Notes: a model not told the origin generated them from the sequence alone. 64,000 nucleotides of DNA from Stereocaulon alpinum (GCA_018257865.1 JAEUBA010000089.1:62001-126000), one strand, 5' to 3'; numbered from the stretch's first letter, positions 33,371-45,232 are shown. Program-made: numbers and translations.

Positions 33371-35854
33371 CACGTAACGCGTATGACACCTGAGCCGGTG
33401 ATTCAAGGCTCTGTGATAGCAATGGACTCTTACTGGATGGTGTAGGTGTTGTTCGAGATGTGGAAGGATGTAGGAGTGTGGCACGGTTGATGGATGGAGG
33501 AAGGAGGGAGGATTGTTTGCAAGCCTGTCTCAGGACATTATGTCAGTAGACGTAGACTTGTTGAAGACATTGATGGGTGTATGAATGCTGGAAGTTTTGT
33601 GTCGTCTTGTTGAGGTTCCAAGAAGAGGGGTTGGGAATGTGAATCAAGGGGCTTGAGCAATCTCTTTGAGAGTGAGGCTAGACGTACACAAGAGGTGGTA
33701 AATGGTCCTCTAAAGGAGTGTGATGGTGTTATGATGGCAGTTGAATAAATTAATACAGTGGTTGAAATGAAGTAGTCGTTGTCGTGGTTGTGGTTGGGTT
33801 GATTGGTGGGTCGAAGGATGTGAAAAAGTTTGACTGTACCGTGTGCTTCAGCCGTAGATTAAAAGACGTATGTGCAAAGTCCGTGGAAGGGACAAGAAGA
33901 GATCGATTGAGGATGAAACAGACGCTCAATCATGCATTCATGATCTCGACGAGCTATCCCGCCAGTCGAGAGTTGGGGTTGTGAGGTAGGTGGAGAGGAT
34001 CGAGAAGGGTTGAATTAAGACCCCTGGAGTGTACAGATTACGATACGAGTTACCCGTAGTCGGTCCGGGGGGGCAATAAAGAATGCTGTATGCGACTGGA
34101 ATGAACACGCGATTAGATACAAGACATGCACAGTTGGAGAAAGAGAAGAGGCTCCTGATGAATGGGGGGAGGGTCGTTACGAGTGGTGTTGTTGGGCAAG
34201 TAGGTAGTTCCAAAGAATGGTGGAGATGGATGGATAAGAATTGTATTGGCAAATGCAAGTCGACAACGCCCCCCGAGTGCCCCTAATGGGGATTCCAGTC
34301 GTAAGCGTTTGATTGGTCTTGGTGTGGGGAGCGTTCCAGAGATTAGCAAGGATTAGTGCTTCAGAATCGAGTAAGACGCGTCTTCGTTTTGGCGCACTCT
34401 TAGTCTTAAACTTGGTACACTTGTCTCTTTGTTGGCAACCAGGGTGTTAGGATAAACAGCGTTCTTCCGTTTGTGGAACTGGTTCCTGTCACTCAAACGC
34501 CCAACCTGGGCCACCAACATGGCCAGCCTTAGCTACCTAGCCTTTAGCCTACGTGCCTTACCAACAACAGGCGCCCAAGGGATCAACAGGCTATCAAGGC
34601 TCGAGCCCCATGTCTCTACCGACCTTCCCCTCACCTACCGTACTGCAGTACTGCACTGAGCCGCACAGACCAAAGAATCCTTTGATCGCCAGCGGACAGA
34701 ATTCATGCAGGGCCCCCCCCTCCCCCACCATTCACCCTTCGAAACATTGCAATCTCGACTCTAGGAACCCTTGCCAAAGAACTCCCCCTCTCCAGATGTT
34801 GCCATGTTGGCACATTTTAGCCTTAAGTAGACTAAAATCTTAACTACAATTTAGACTTTAGCTATCCAGATCGAAAGATCTCTTGGCCTCAAAAGGTACT
34901 TTTCAGGTATGGAATCATCTTTGAAATCTCGCTAGGGCAGTTTTTCCACGCGCGCAGAGTTGAAGCTTTGCATCTACGTGGTTCTACCGTAGGTTCGGAG
35001 CTTCCTCCTATCCACTCTCGCACAGCTCGCATCATGCAGACAGAACTATGGGACCCAGCACTACCAACAGCTGATACGAGATTCTCAACCCCGGATTACT
35101 CGAGTATCTACTCACTCAGGCACCACTTACCCTACTGAATCACGATCTCTCCGCTCTACAACGAGCGGCGGCATCGATCCCAAGACGAGCGAGGAAGGCC
35201 GTGATGCAAGCCCATTTCGCAATCTTACAACAAAACGGCAATTAGACGATGTATGGACAGGTAGGAAGCATGTTTGTGTGAAAATTCCTCATTCTGCATG
35301 CATGTCTGGGATTTTCAGACGTTGATCCGCAATGCATGCTTATCGGCAAAACAAAATGTGTGGCACTCGGCACCCAGGCGAGATTCACGATAAGGAGGCG
35401 CTATGACACCATTTGGTACACCACATGATTGGTGGACATGTACGGAGACGAAGTTGCAACTTTGATGAATTCTCGGGAACCAGTCATCAGGTGCTCAATG
35501 TCTCTATGATCAACATTTGTTACGCAATATGGCTACGATCCCTCGGCAATGCGCCTCCGTTCCCCGCTCCCATGTCCACTCCCCCAAAACCCCAACATTT
35601 GAGGTGCATACGTCAGTCGTCACCACTTGCATTGAGTTTGCAGTCACGAGTACGGAGAAAAGGTCGGAGATATATACTAGTTGTTAGTGCAACATATTGC
35701 GAGATTAAGTACGCCTTCTCCGCCGAAGCTCGTCGATCTAGCTCACCACCCACGGCAGCTAGCTTCATATACCAGTCAAATGCAGCCTACGCCATTCCAG
35801 CACCTCCGCATCTAGACTTGATGGCACGAATGTTCTCTAGCTTTCTTTCATAGT
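33371..35854. other. 2.5-kb spacer upstream of the Bni4-like gene
   Basis: 33,371-34,400 is probably promoter and leader of the BNI4-like gene, with purine/pyrimidine-skewed stretches. Around 34,720 there is a short C-rich run (ccccccccTCCCCC). The ORF 35413..35853 plus (146 codons) has no domain and an unlikely composition; I leave it out. Confidence 0.4.
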
Positions 35855-36261
35855 CTATATAAGTGCGAAGATAGGCCTCCAAGCTTCGCCTTTCGAGTCA
35901 TCCTGACCATCTCTAAGCAGATAGGCAGCTTGAACTTCTGCCATTTCCCGCCACTGGCCTTTCCGCTCCTCTGAGCTTTTCAGAGTTCGCACATTTCTGG
36001 TCGACGTACGGTCGCTGAGCTTGTACAGCTTCGGATCTTTCAGGAGCACGCATGCAAGTGGTTGCCTTGGAATCACAAGGGTCGTAGACTGATGTTGCGG
36101 CACTGATCCCAAAACAGACCAAGCCCCATGCGAACCTTCCAAGATGTCAGCTTCATGTAGGCAACAACCGTGTTATAGAAAGATTTACAGCCGCTGCTGA
36201 AGCTCTTTTGCACGTTTGCTTGTAGGGTCTTGCTTAATCCACCAGCGGTGATGAGGTCCAT
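35855..36261 (-). CDS. Small hypothetical protein, uncertain exon structure
   Basis: The frame at 35855..36142 gives protein-like sequence (STTLVIPRQPLACVLLKDPK, YKLSDRTSTRNVRTLKSSEE, RKGQWREMAEVQAAYLLRDG) and stops at 35855. A likely N-terminus (MDLITAGGLSKTLQANVQKS) begins at 36261 in another frame. The two can be joined in frame only by introns of 38-47 bp, at the lower limit for this kind of organism. So either the gene is real with a very short intron, or it is frameshifted. No family recognised. Confidence 0.3.
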
Positions 36262-37627
36262 TGTATACTGTTGTTATGTTTGGTTCTATGTTCCGTGCTA
36301 TTCACCACCTCTCAACGCTCCGCCACCAATAACAAACGAAAAGTGGTTCTAACCCAATGATTCCACGCATCTTTTATACAATTACCAAGACATTTCCAGA
36401 TGCACCATGGTCTTTGCAATTACGCACTGCCACGGCATCATCGCTTCTACACCACTCAAACATCGTGCACCAGACATCTAGACCAACGCAAGTTCACACC
36501 TCTGATTCCTGCCCACGATGAAGCTGAGAGCTGGAATGATGGATAGGCTATCATAGACAACGTCTCCGAATGGTAGCGTCCTACTACCACTCAACTTGAA
36601 ACCCATACCATGCAACTGCCATTTCGGGCTTTCGCAATTGAGCGCTATTGTGGAACAGTCTTTATTGCTGCTGAGCGTAAGCTTCGACATCGGAATGTAT
36701 TCTAGCCAGCAATATGTGACTTGGAGCCAGAGCTCTGAGCCTACACCGAGTATTAGTGTCGGCTCTTTAACCCCAACAGCACCCACAACTAGTGCGAAAT
36801 CAGCATGGCAACGTCAGCACGACCAATCCAAGGACTTGGTAACGCGCAAAGGCGAGTGCTGGAATTGATGTTGGGCATTGATGTTACATTGGGGGTTTAA
36901 GCGGCGTGGTAAATCACCGCTATGATCTCACGGCGCCACGTGCGGAAAGGGACGATGCAACCAAATGATAAGATACAACATTAAGATGGAGACAATTTCG
37001 CAAAAAGCCAGATAAGATGCACAAACCTTACCTGCAGAGGCTGTCGTTTACCAGACACGCGAATCGCCTATTTCCGCTAGCCGCTTTAAAAACAGTGGGG
37101 AGCTGGAAGCTCTGTTCTGGGAGGATCTCTGACCATGTCGGACGATGATCCGACAGCCAATTTGGACCAGACGTGTCGTTGCATGATCAAGGTTGGAAAG
37201 TGAAAGCTTCGCATATCCAAGGCTTAGTCTGAGAGCGTTTGGATGAGTTGAGGGATTGGTCTCTTAGCGAATCTCCTCTCGACATTGTAACCGCTAGGAA
37301 GACCAGATGCACTTCCGAGACGGATGATCAATTGATTTACATGGAAATCTCAGACAACATGATGCCAAAATCCTGACAGCGCCACGCCAAAGCTTTCGAG
37401 CGGCGCACAACCCAAGCTCAGAAGCCATCGATCGCAGCGTTGCAGATTCAAGTCTATAGCAGACAGCTTTTGTCTAGGATATCAAGCATCGAAGCCACAC
37501 CGAAGCATCCAGTCACAACATCAGAGTCCTTACAGAACGAGTATAACGTGAAGACCCCAGCCACACATCCCAATTCTTGCCCCAGCGCCAAACACCCTGC
37601 ACGTAACGATTCCCCCAACTCCTCCAC
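36262..37627. other. Spacer with one unsupported minus-strand frame
   Basis: A minus frame at 36478..36815 reads like protein (LILGVGSELWLQVTYCWLEY, FKLSGSRTLPFGDVVYDSLS) but has no ATG in a good place and starts after a stop. It may be the last exon of a lost gene. Otherwise nothing seen. Confidence 0.35.
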
Positions 37628-38401
37628 CTACCGCATAACCGGTCCCCTCCCCTCCCTATTCCACCTAACCCTACTCCTAACCCACTCAACCGCCTCCCTC
37701 ACCCCCTCCCCCTTCAACGCACTAATCGGCAGCACCCTACTATCCCTAACCCCACCCCCCCTCTCCCCCTCAAAAACCCTCCTAACAAGCCCCTCCTTAA
37801 TCCTAACAGTCTCCACGCAATCTTCTCGATCTTGTTTATTCGCCAGCACAAGCAGCGGTATATTCGCCGTAGACGGATGACTCAGTACGCTTTCGAGCGT
37901 CTTGCGGCATTCTTCCAACCTGCCTCCTGTAGGCGGCTCTTCATTTTCATTCCTGTCATTTCGTCCAAGCGTATCAATGTCCCCCTCTCCAACATCACAT
38001 CCGTCAACTACGAAAACTATAGCGTGACAGACGTCGTAGTAACTCGTCCACATACTCCTGAGCGCATGTTGACCGCCTACGTCCCAGATCTTCAGATACA
38101 TGTCGTCTAAGCTGATTGTGGCGACATTTTGGCCGACTGTTGGGACAGTGGGTTTGGATGAGATGGGGGGTGGGGAGGAGTTGTTGTTGTTGTTGTTGTT
38201 GTAGAGGGATTTGATGGTGGAGAGGAGGGTAGTTTTTCCGGCGTTGTCGAGGCCGAGGAGGAGGATGGAATATTCTGATGGGAGGGGGGGTCAATGCATT
38301 TTCCGGGAGGGAGGGGAAGAGGGAGAGATAGAGAGGCAGGGGAGGGATTTACCTTCTTTAGATGTTGCCCAGAAGTAGATGGATTTGGCTAGATGGTACA
38401 T
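37628..38401 (-). CDS. ARL3: Arf-like small GTPase, Arl3 (yeast) / Arfrp1 type, about 231 aa
   Basis: Exons 38401..38353 and 38274..37628; the intron is GTAAAT..ATCAG, 78 bp. The start MYHLAKSIYFWATSKEEYS matches the Arfrp1/Arl3 group: an amphipathic start with Tyr or Phe at position 2 instead of a myristoylated Gly. GTPase motifs are complete: GLDNAGKT (P-loop), WDVGGQ (switch II), ANKQD (guanine specificity) and SALKGEG. Members of this group act at the trans-Golgi, recruiting Arl1 and golgins, and their N-terminus is acetylated by NatC. Between the P-loop helix and switch I there is an insert of six Asn (AAC repeats) followed by SSPPPISSKP, and a second acidic insert (GDIDTLGRNDRNENEEPP) lies after the VFVVDG strand. 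The C-terminal tail is basic. Confidence 0.88.
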
Positions 38402-38790
38402 CGTTGCTGCTATCGGGCGAGGAGGGCTAGCTTGCGCGTAGGCAGCTGCTGTAGAGCTGGTGTGGAAGTCGAGACCATGTCTCAGCTCTTAGTCTGCGAG
38501 CGTTGTCTGTGCTTGGGCAACATGTTGCTGTGAGTACGCAAAACGAGGGCTCGATGCTGACTTCTACAGGGCTGGCTGACGCGGAAAGTCTTCCGCCAAT
38601 ACTATAAGACAGCCCGCAACTCTTGCCAAGAAAGGCCGGCTCATGGCTAAGGTGACTCTTACCTGAACGGGTTAGCATGTACTGCTCTTGGTGGTCCTCG
38701 CAGATGTTGATCTTTCGTTTCTTGGTTGACGATGTTCGATGTAAATGTACGTATAGTTTCGCTTACAACTGGTTGAGCTCCCTGAGCTGA
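38402..38790. other. Short spacer between ARL3 and a TPR relic
   Basis: Probable ARL3 promoter. The minus ORF 38427..38678 has no support. Confidence 0.4.
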
Positions 38791-38794
38791 TCAA

Positions 38795-39990
38795 ATGAGC
38801 TACTTGCTAAGCCCATTGGCTTTAATGAATGCTCTGAGTCACTCAGGCTGGCGTTCGGAACCATCCTTGCCACAGACATTCCTCGATGGACAGCGTCTAT
38901 TCTTGTCTGCTACGGCCAATATGGCTGGAATGATCGAACCATATCGAGCGTTCAAACTCAGCTATGAGTTACCATGAAAGCTGATATGAACCTGAGCGAT
39001 GCAATCTTGAGGCAAAGTAAGTACTTACAGGCCGAGAGCATATGTTCTAGAGTGTTAGCTATCAAGAGAAGACTGCATGGAGAGAAATATCCATCGACTT
39101 TTTTTATGCGCAGTCTTGCATTCATCCTATATGAGAACTGCCCCGGACATTCCTCGACGACGAACATGCACAAACAATAGTGTACATGGAAGCTCTAGCT
39201 ACAACATTCGAGGTGCAGCAACTGTATAGAGAAGCTGAGGAGCTATGTCGACATGTTTTGATTCTACAGAAGAAAGCTTATAGGGACACGCATTAGAGAA
39301 CGGTAAGGTATACACGAAAAGTCCTGGAACCCTTGACAGTTTGCATAAGTATGGCGAGCTTGAGGAACTTTGTCGACATTTATTTGCTTGCAAACAACAG
39401 GCGGTGTGGAAGAGGATTAGCAGACTCGGGAGACCATATTTGACCACGCGGAATCTTTCTTGCTGCCTCAGCGATTTGCACGAGCATGATGAGTCCGAAA
39501 AGCTTTCTCAATTTCTGCTATATTGGTACACTCAAGGTCGTGGAAGAGATCACCTGCGGAATATCACCGCCATTGCTATTCTTGTAGGGACGCTGAGTGA
39601 GCTGCGCAATATGATGAGGCACACAAATTCTATCAAGAACTCCATCATCTTGGGGAGAAGGTCAACGATGCCGCTAACAACCCCGAGGGCTGGCATCTCT
39701 TGCTACTGTGTCTCGCCGAGACCCTCAGAAAATATGGCGAGGACGAAGTTGCCGAGAGAGTAGAACGCCAAAGGCTCATCCTAGAAGACATATCGTCACA
39801 TCCTCCAGACAAGGATCAAGGAAAGTCCACGACAGCCGTTTGCACAATCTCACTGTCTTTATACAGCGCAACGTTTACGGGCCTATTGCACGCCTCCTTC
39901 CGCTGTATATCCACAATTCAGACGCAACAGCTATCCTGCAATTGCATGTCCATAGCGACATCACGTCATCATCATCTTGGCCGAGTTGAC
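38795..39990 (+). pseudogene. TPR-repeat (kinesin-light-chain-like) pseudogene
   Basis: Successive pieces in two frames still show the TPR pattern of fungal NB-ARC/TPR or kinesin-light-chain-like proteins. SKYLQAESICSRVLAIKRRL lies near 39,020. Then LYREAEELCRHVLILQKKAY follows near 39,230, ending at an in-frame TAG. KYGELEELCRHLFACKQQA is near 39,345 and FYQELHHLGEKVNDAANNPE near 39,630, running into a C-terminal helix (GEDEVAERVERQRLILED). The A-E-x-L-C-R repeat core recurs, but stops and frame changes separate the repeats. No nucleotide-binding domain is visible upstream. I infer a broken C-terminal portion of a repeat protein, perhaps of the heterokaryon-incompatibility or NLR-like class. 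Confidence 0.55.
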
Positions 39991-40110
39991 GCTTCTGACC
40001 AATTCCACATCACCCTTACCAGCCAACCGTCCGTTCCATTTACCTAAATCCACCACCACCAGCCGGCAGGAGCCCAAACATCCAAATCAACCCGAATCAA
40101 ACGCACTCCC

Positions 40111-40800
40111 TCATCCCCCCTGCCGAACAACCTGCTTCCTCTTCTCCACAACAACAACAACCGTCAAAACCACAATCCCAACAAAAAACGCAAGCGCCAC
40201 CAACACACACCTACTAAGCTGTCTCCTGCCCCAAGGCGTCCTCGTAGTCCAACCCGGCTTTACATACATCCCACCATAACCATAACCCTGACCCCATCCA
40301 CCTCCGCCCCTACTCTCCAGCGGCGGCGTGCCGAGCTGCGAATAGCGATTTTGTGGACTTATAGGCCGATTGCGGGACAAACGTGGGTGGGAAAAGTCAG
40401 AGCATGGAGTGTTGAGGGAGAGGGGGCAAGGTTTAGGATGGGGATGGTAAGTTTGTGATGGGGGATTCTGAGGGCGAGGTGGGTAGGTGGCTGTTGCGTA
40501 GGGATCGACTTCATCAGATCTGTTATTATGATTGCGGCTTTGACTTTGTATTCGGGTTTCATTTCGACTTCGGCGTGCTGAGTTGCTTGAGAACCAGCGG
40601 TTTTCGCGGAATGAGGAGTGAAAGTTTTGATTGGACGGTTGTTGCCGGTTTTTGCATTTTGCTATTAGGCGTTCGTCGTCTGTATATTGTGGTGGGGAAA
40701 ACGAAGGTGGGATGTAGGCTGGTGGTGGGGCTTCGGTGGCGGCGATATAGGGCGGTGGGTTCTGGGTGTTTGAGCTAGGAGGAAGAGGGGAGTTTGTCAT
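40111..40800 (-). CDS. Single-pass membrane protein with PPxY motifs, 229 aa
   Basis: I start at MTNSPLPPSS (40800); the in-frame ATG at 40893 would add an unlikely His/Gln leader. The N-terminal half is Pro-rich and holds three PPxY motifs: PPPY, PPAY and PPQY. A Ser/Arg/Asn region and a Gly/Tyr patch (GGGGWGQGYGYGG) follow, then a single C-terminal membrane span (CVLVALAFFVGIVVLTVVVV) and a short basic tail (EKRKQVVRQGG). PPxY motifs next to a membrane anchor are typical of adaptors that bring Nedd4/Rsp5-type ubiquitin ligases to membranes; that role is inferred. Without a signal peptide it is likely tail-anchored, with the Pro-rich part in the cytosol. It shares design with the 41846..42184 gene nearby. 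Confidence 0.6.
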   Translation of the reverse strand: MTNSPLPPSSNTQNPPPYIAATEAPPPAYIPPSFSPPQYTDDERLIAKCKNRQQPSNQNFHSSFRENRWFSSNSARRSRNETRIQSQSRNHNNRSDEVDPYATATYPPRPQNPPSQTYHPHPKPCPLSLNTPCSDFSHPRLSRNRPISPQNRYSQLGTPPLESRGGGGWGQGYGYGGMYVKPGWTTRTPWGRRQLSRCVLVALAFFVGIVVLTVVVVVEKRKQVVRQGG

Positions 40801-41845
40801 CTTGCTGGAAATACGACAGGTGGGAGCAGTGAGGTTGTGCGCTGCTGGGGGATTATGCTGTTGCGCGTGGTGGATGAGGAGGGAAGTTAGCATTTCTATC
40901 TTCTAAGCGCTTTTTGAAAATCCCAGGATCAGAAATCAAAAATCAAGACCCAAACTAAGGAATCATCACAGCGACATTTATTATATGGAATGAAGAACGC
41001 AAAGATCGTATAATCTCGCGTTATACTCCTCATTGAAATGTTAGTGCCTAGCAGCGCCTTGCGTTTCGGGCTTGCGCCACGATCCTAGAGGATTAAGGAC
41101 CTACGAATTTCTCTGTTTCGGGGTTCTCAGCTTCGGTTCCTTCGACTACGAGGATGGGGTCCTATTGCAATCATTCGCTTCTTTGGTTCAGTGATATACG
41201 TAGCAGCGAAGCCTAGGTAGCTAGTGCTTATGATCCGCAGGCTTTTGGAATAATGCTTGAGACATGGGATTTGAAGGAGAGAATCGCAGGGCGGAGAAGC
41301 ACATGGCTTTGCAGCCGTAGCAGAGTACACGTTGAATCAGACATGATATAAAAGATTTCTCATATGTTCAGTAGTGAAAATATATACCACGAAGAGAAGT
41401 AAAGCAAGGATAGTTGAAAACCACGTGGCCAACAACCACAGCCCAACTACGGCGCAATTTGCCAAGCTTATGGCGCAAGGCGGTGCCACGCGTGAATGGT
41501 CTCAGCTCAGAATCCTGGCGCGAGCCGTGGTAGAGCTTTGAAACGTGAATCTTTTTGCTGATTAGAACGCTGGCGTTTAGTGGAACTGTAGAGAGTCCTG
41601 AAACGCAGAAGGAGATAGTGGATGGTTTCCTCGCTCATGAGAGGGATAGGAAAATTCGTGAGTTCTAATGCGGAATTCTTAGCGGAGGAAGAGGGCCTGT
41701 AGAGCTTGGCGATGCCTCGCCTGCTTCTCTGAGCTATTGGGGGAAGTATGTGGATGAAGTCAAGTTGACGAGGGAGGGTTCGAGAGGTAGTCGAACGCAA
41801 GTACGCGGTGGATGACACGTGAAGCGCCGTAATTCTAGTCGACGC
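40801..41845. other. Spacer between two PPxY membrane-protein genes
   Basis: Holds the promoter of the left gene. A minus ORF 41507..41818 (103 codons, basic, Ser/Arg-rich, with PIPLMSEETIHYLLLRFRTL) could be a small gene, but I find no second line of evidence for it. Confidence 0.35.
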
Positions 41846-42184
41846 TCAAGATGATTGATTATTGACCTGAGCGTTGAACCGTTGGACAACCTCGATAATG
41901 GTAACGATAATGAAGATGGCGACGATTAAGAAGGCGACTAGTAAACAGCAGAGGAGCCCTTTCCGTTGATTTTGCGGCGGACGATGTTGTGGTCGGGTCG
42001 TCCTAACGGTCACAACGGTCGGTTGAGGTTGCCATGATGGCAGGTATGTTGGTGGTGGAGATGCGGTCCATGATGATTGTTGAGCCTCTACATCGTTTGA
42101 TGCGGTGTAGGTTGGTAAGGTTTCGGACTCTTTTGCAGTATATGCAGGTGCAGGGACGTTTGGGGCGGCTGTTTGGGAGTCCAT
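41846..42184 (-). CDS. Small single-pass membrane protein with a PPxY motif, 112 aa
   Basis: Start chosen at MDSQTAAPNVPAPAY (42184); 12 more codons are open upstream. A short cytosolic-type region contains PPTY (in SPPPTYLPS) and several Pro-Tyr pairs. A basic linker (RTTRPQHRPPQNQRKG) is followed by a Cys-Cys pair and one strong membrane span (LLCCLLVAFLIVAIFIIVTI), ending in VVQRFNAQVNNQSS. The Cys pair at the membrane edge could be palmitoylated. Architecture and strand match the 229-aa gene about 1 kb away, suggesting ancient duplication or convergent design. Role inferred as a membrane adaptor; family not identified. Confidence 0.6.
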   Translation of the reverse strand: MDSQTAAPNVPAPAYTAKESETLPTYTASNDVEAQQSSWTASPPPTYLPSWQPQPTVVTVRTTRPQHRPPQNQRKGLLCCLLVAFLIVAIFIIVTIIEVVQRFNAQVNNQSS

Positions 42185-43306
42185 CGATAGGGTGTTGATG
42201 GAAGATAACAGCCGAACCAAAACAGAGGCAGGCGTCTAATGTATTGACCGTCGAATTGGTATATTAGAGTGCAATATGAGATTAAAATTCGCAGAGCGGG
42301 CAGCTGCTCTGAGGTGTAGGAATGGCAATCTTTGCGCACTGGATGGTATGCGACGAGGAAGAAACGATGAAGATAGCAAATCTCTGGAACAAGCGGATCA
42401 GTACTTATGAGCGCGCGTGGATTGAGGCTATCCAGCCGTGCGGCGTTTTGAAGTTGGCCCGGGGCGTGGGCTGCGGCAAGGCATTGTTGTATGCTGCGCC
42501 GCGCTCCTACTGCCGAGCTCCTACTGCCGAGCAAGGACCTTCCTGTGCCAACTCACCGAAATCCTACAGCCTAAGATATTGCGCAAGTTGGTGAGCAGTG
42601 CTGAGAGCTGGTTTATAGCCTGGTTAACATTGCGTGTTGTAGTAGTGGTGCTGACCGGTCATTGCGCAATACTGAAAAGGGTTCACCCCCCAAGCCTTAC
42701 CACCTCTACCTCCATACATACCACGTTTCTTACGATACTCTCGCGTATAAATTTCTAGCGCTCATAATAATGAGTATTTCTATTTTAACATCTTCAGAAA
42801 CATATGTCTCGCGAAATGTGGAGGTCCGCAGATTAGGCATCCATGACAGCCCAGAGTTATAGAACAGAGCTGAAAACTGACCAGTTAGGGGTTTGACCCG
42901 TCAGTAGGTGAACCATTCAACTCCAAAATGAGTGCTTTGAACATTTTACAGCATTTACGGGCAGTTTTAGGCCGAGAGAGTGTACGAGATCACCGCAAAC
43001 ACAGCAAAGCTATAATTGCAGATATGATCATTACTCTATAACCTATGCTTCCTCGTGCTTTTCCTCTCCTTTGACCCTCCGCTTGCGCCTGCGGGAAAGG
43101 CTCGAATGGTATATGTTAGTAGACATACATGCCATACGAACATCTCCTGCAAGGGGTACTGGATCTTCATTTACTAGATACATATTGCCTTCCACACGGT
43201 CAATGGCTTATTCCAAGTGTATTCGTAATGCGATATTGCCATATTGATTACGCCACAAACAGTCTCTCTGACCCTTTGCCTAAGAAGCTAATTTAGTCAA
43301 CTCAAA
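42185..43306. other. 1.1-kb spacer, no supported gene
   Basis: ORFs at 42322..42594 and 42438..42758 are chance-like. A short direct repeat (CTCCTACTGCCGAG twice near 42,510) is visible. Nothing else. Confidence 0.4.
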
Positions 43307-45232
43307 TCATGCTGCTCCAGCAAGCGACAAACCTCGAGAGTGACGTTTAGTAGGCGACACACTTTCCCACGCCTTTCCAAAGGCATGGTACACCCTCTGT
43401 CTCTTCCTTCGGACTTCGGGATCGCGCTTCAAGGCTTCTGCCTCCAGCTCCAACTCGCCATCCAAGAACGTAGTAAGCTCCTCGAGCTTTGCTGTGACCG
43501 CATCCTTCGGCATTTCGGCATGGTGGAAGGCTGCGATGAGGTAGTCGCTACCCTTGTAGAACCGTTCTCCCTGTTGCTCCATTGGCCTTGGAAAGAGAAT
43601 ACGCTGATCGAAGATTGTCCGTTGAATTGAACTATGTTTCTGCTCGCCTACTTGTTCTAGCACTTTGTTGGTGTCGTACTCGTGGCACTGCTCTCCATTG
43701 GGAGCAGGAACATCCATCAACTCCAGATATCTGTCAGCGGTAGTCATTTGGTTCATCCTGTATTCGATGGCGTTGAGGACCCATTCGATTCGTGATTGCG
43801 CCGTTATGTGTCCAGCTTGGATAAGTCTGATGTTGTTATGCAATGGTCCATCATCACTAGTGTCGTCATGTCCTTTGTAGCAATTGAGATACTCCGTCCC
43901 CTTGACTGACGCCAGTCTAATCATACTCTCGAGACTACCTCCGAACAAAGTACTATGCTTTCTCTTGCCTAACGCGCTCCCAACCGCTTCATACCTCCCG
44001 AATATAGGTCTAGTGTCCTTGGGGGGGTTCTCTTTCAAGTCGAGCTCGTCTGCTTTGACGTAATCGGCTCTCTGCTCCGCTGTGTCATGTGGATCCCGAT
44101 TGAAAGGGTTCCCTGGGTGCAATTTCGGCAGGGTCTCATCGGGCACATGATCAGGCAACTGGTTCCACCGCTCTTCGAAATTCCCCAAAGGAATCCCCGT
44201 TCTCTCTCGCCAACACATAGACCAGGCATCATCCTCTGCACGAAAGGTCATGTCATGTAGGAAACCACGTCGGTCGACATCACTGAGGAGGATGTCATGA
44301 ACAACCCGAGATAATTCGGCAATAGACTCTTCTTGCTCATCAGTCTCAGGATCAGCTAATTTCTTGTTCTTCGCCGATGAATCTCGCATCAGCTTCTCGA
44401 TCACCGTCGTTGCGAACACGGATCCACATGCTCTGCCACAAGAGCCCGGTAAACGCCACGAGTGACTGGGCCGCTTGAGTCTAGCAACTGTCATTGCAGA
44501 GATATTCAGATCCGGATCACAGGTCCAGCCACCAGCGTAGTAATGCGTCGTCAGTAACGTTACCTTGGCGGTAGACTTGCTGAGGGCAGATTGGAACTCC
44601 TTCAGCTTGAGTTCCTTGGCATAACCTCCCCCTAGCACAATTCCGTTGGCATCCCTGTCACCATGCCCAAACATCTAAAGCAGCACCTCTTCATCTGCCT
44701 TCTCAGCAGCCTGGTAATCGTCTTTGAGTTGCTTGACAAATGTTCGCTTCATGTTATTGTGACCAGATTGGATTTTCTTAGGAGCATGGGGCCCGCTTTG
44801 AACACGCTCCAGAATCTTGTCATTGAGTACCACCTTGCGAGACTTGTACGGATTTCCGTGGAGATATTCCGTATGAGCTGTGACCAGGGCTTCTAGGTCT
44901 AGCGCGCGGAACCAGGACTGTTTATCTGTCATGCCATGCAGGAGATGCCAGAATGCAAGGAAATCGCTAACGAGCCAGCCATCCACGTTTGGTGCAGCTT
45001 TTGCAGGATCGATGCCGAGAATTGCAATGATACGTGTCTTATGAGTTACATCAGGAGGGGTGTGTGTATTGAAACGTTTGTAGGTAATATTTTTGTTGCT
45101 TGGATCACGGAGATGTTCTCCAGAAGTCTCTGGCTTGCCTATCTCCAGCTTTGCCAAACTCTTGCGTAGTGCATGGGGATCGTTGGGGTCTCCGTCCCGG
45201 GAGAACGCATATTTGGAGGACGATCCAGACAT
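43307..45232 (-). pseudogene. Caspase-like protein gene interrupted by an in-frame TAG, 642 codons
   Basis: One continuous frame from MSGSSSKYAFSRDGD (45232) to 43307 is broken only by a TAG at 44677..44675 (codon 186), directly before MFGHGDRD. The first part has DFLAFWHLLHGMTDKQSWFR and a basic helix. After the stop come GHGD (residues about 189-192), a beta-strand VTLLTTHYYAGGW, and a region with RACGSVFATTVIE. The order GHG, then a hydrophobic strand ending near TSCYSGGW, is that of caspase/legumain-like (clan CD) folds in several Dothideomycete hypothetical proteins as I remember them. Here the residue expected to be Cys is Tyr. The conserved flanking frame on both sides suggests a recent nonsense mutation, a readthrough site or a sequencing error. 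No plausible intron removes the stop without removing GHGD. Confidence 0.55.

Noticed and set aside
41507..41818. 103-codon basic minus ORF
   Set aside because: Protein-like in places but with no independent support; mentioned in the spacer entry only.
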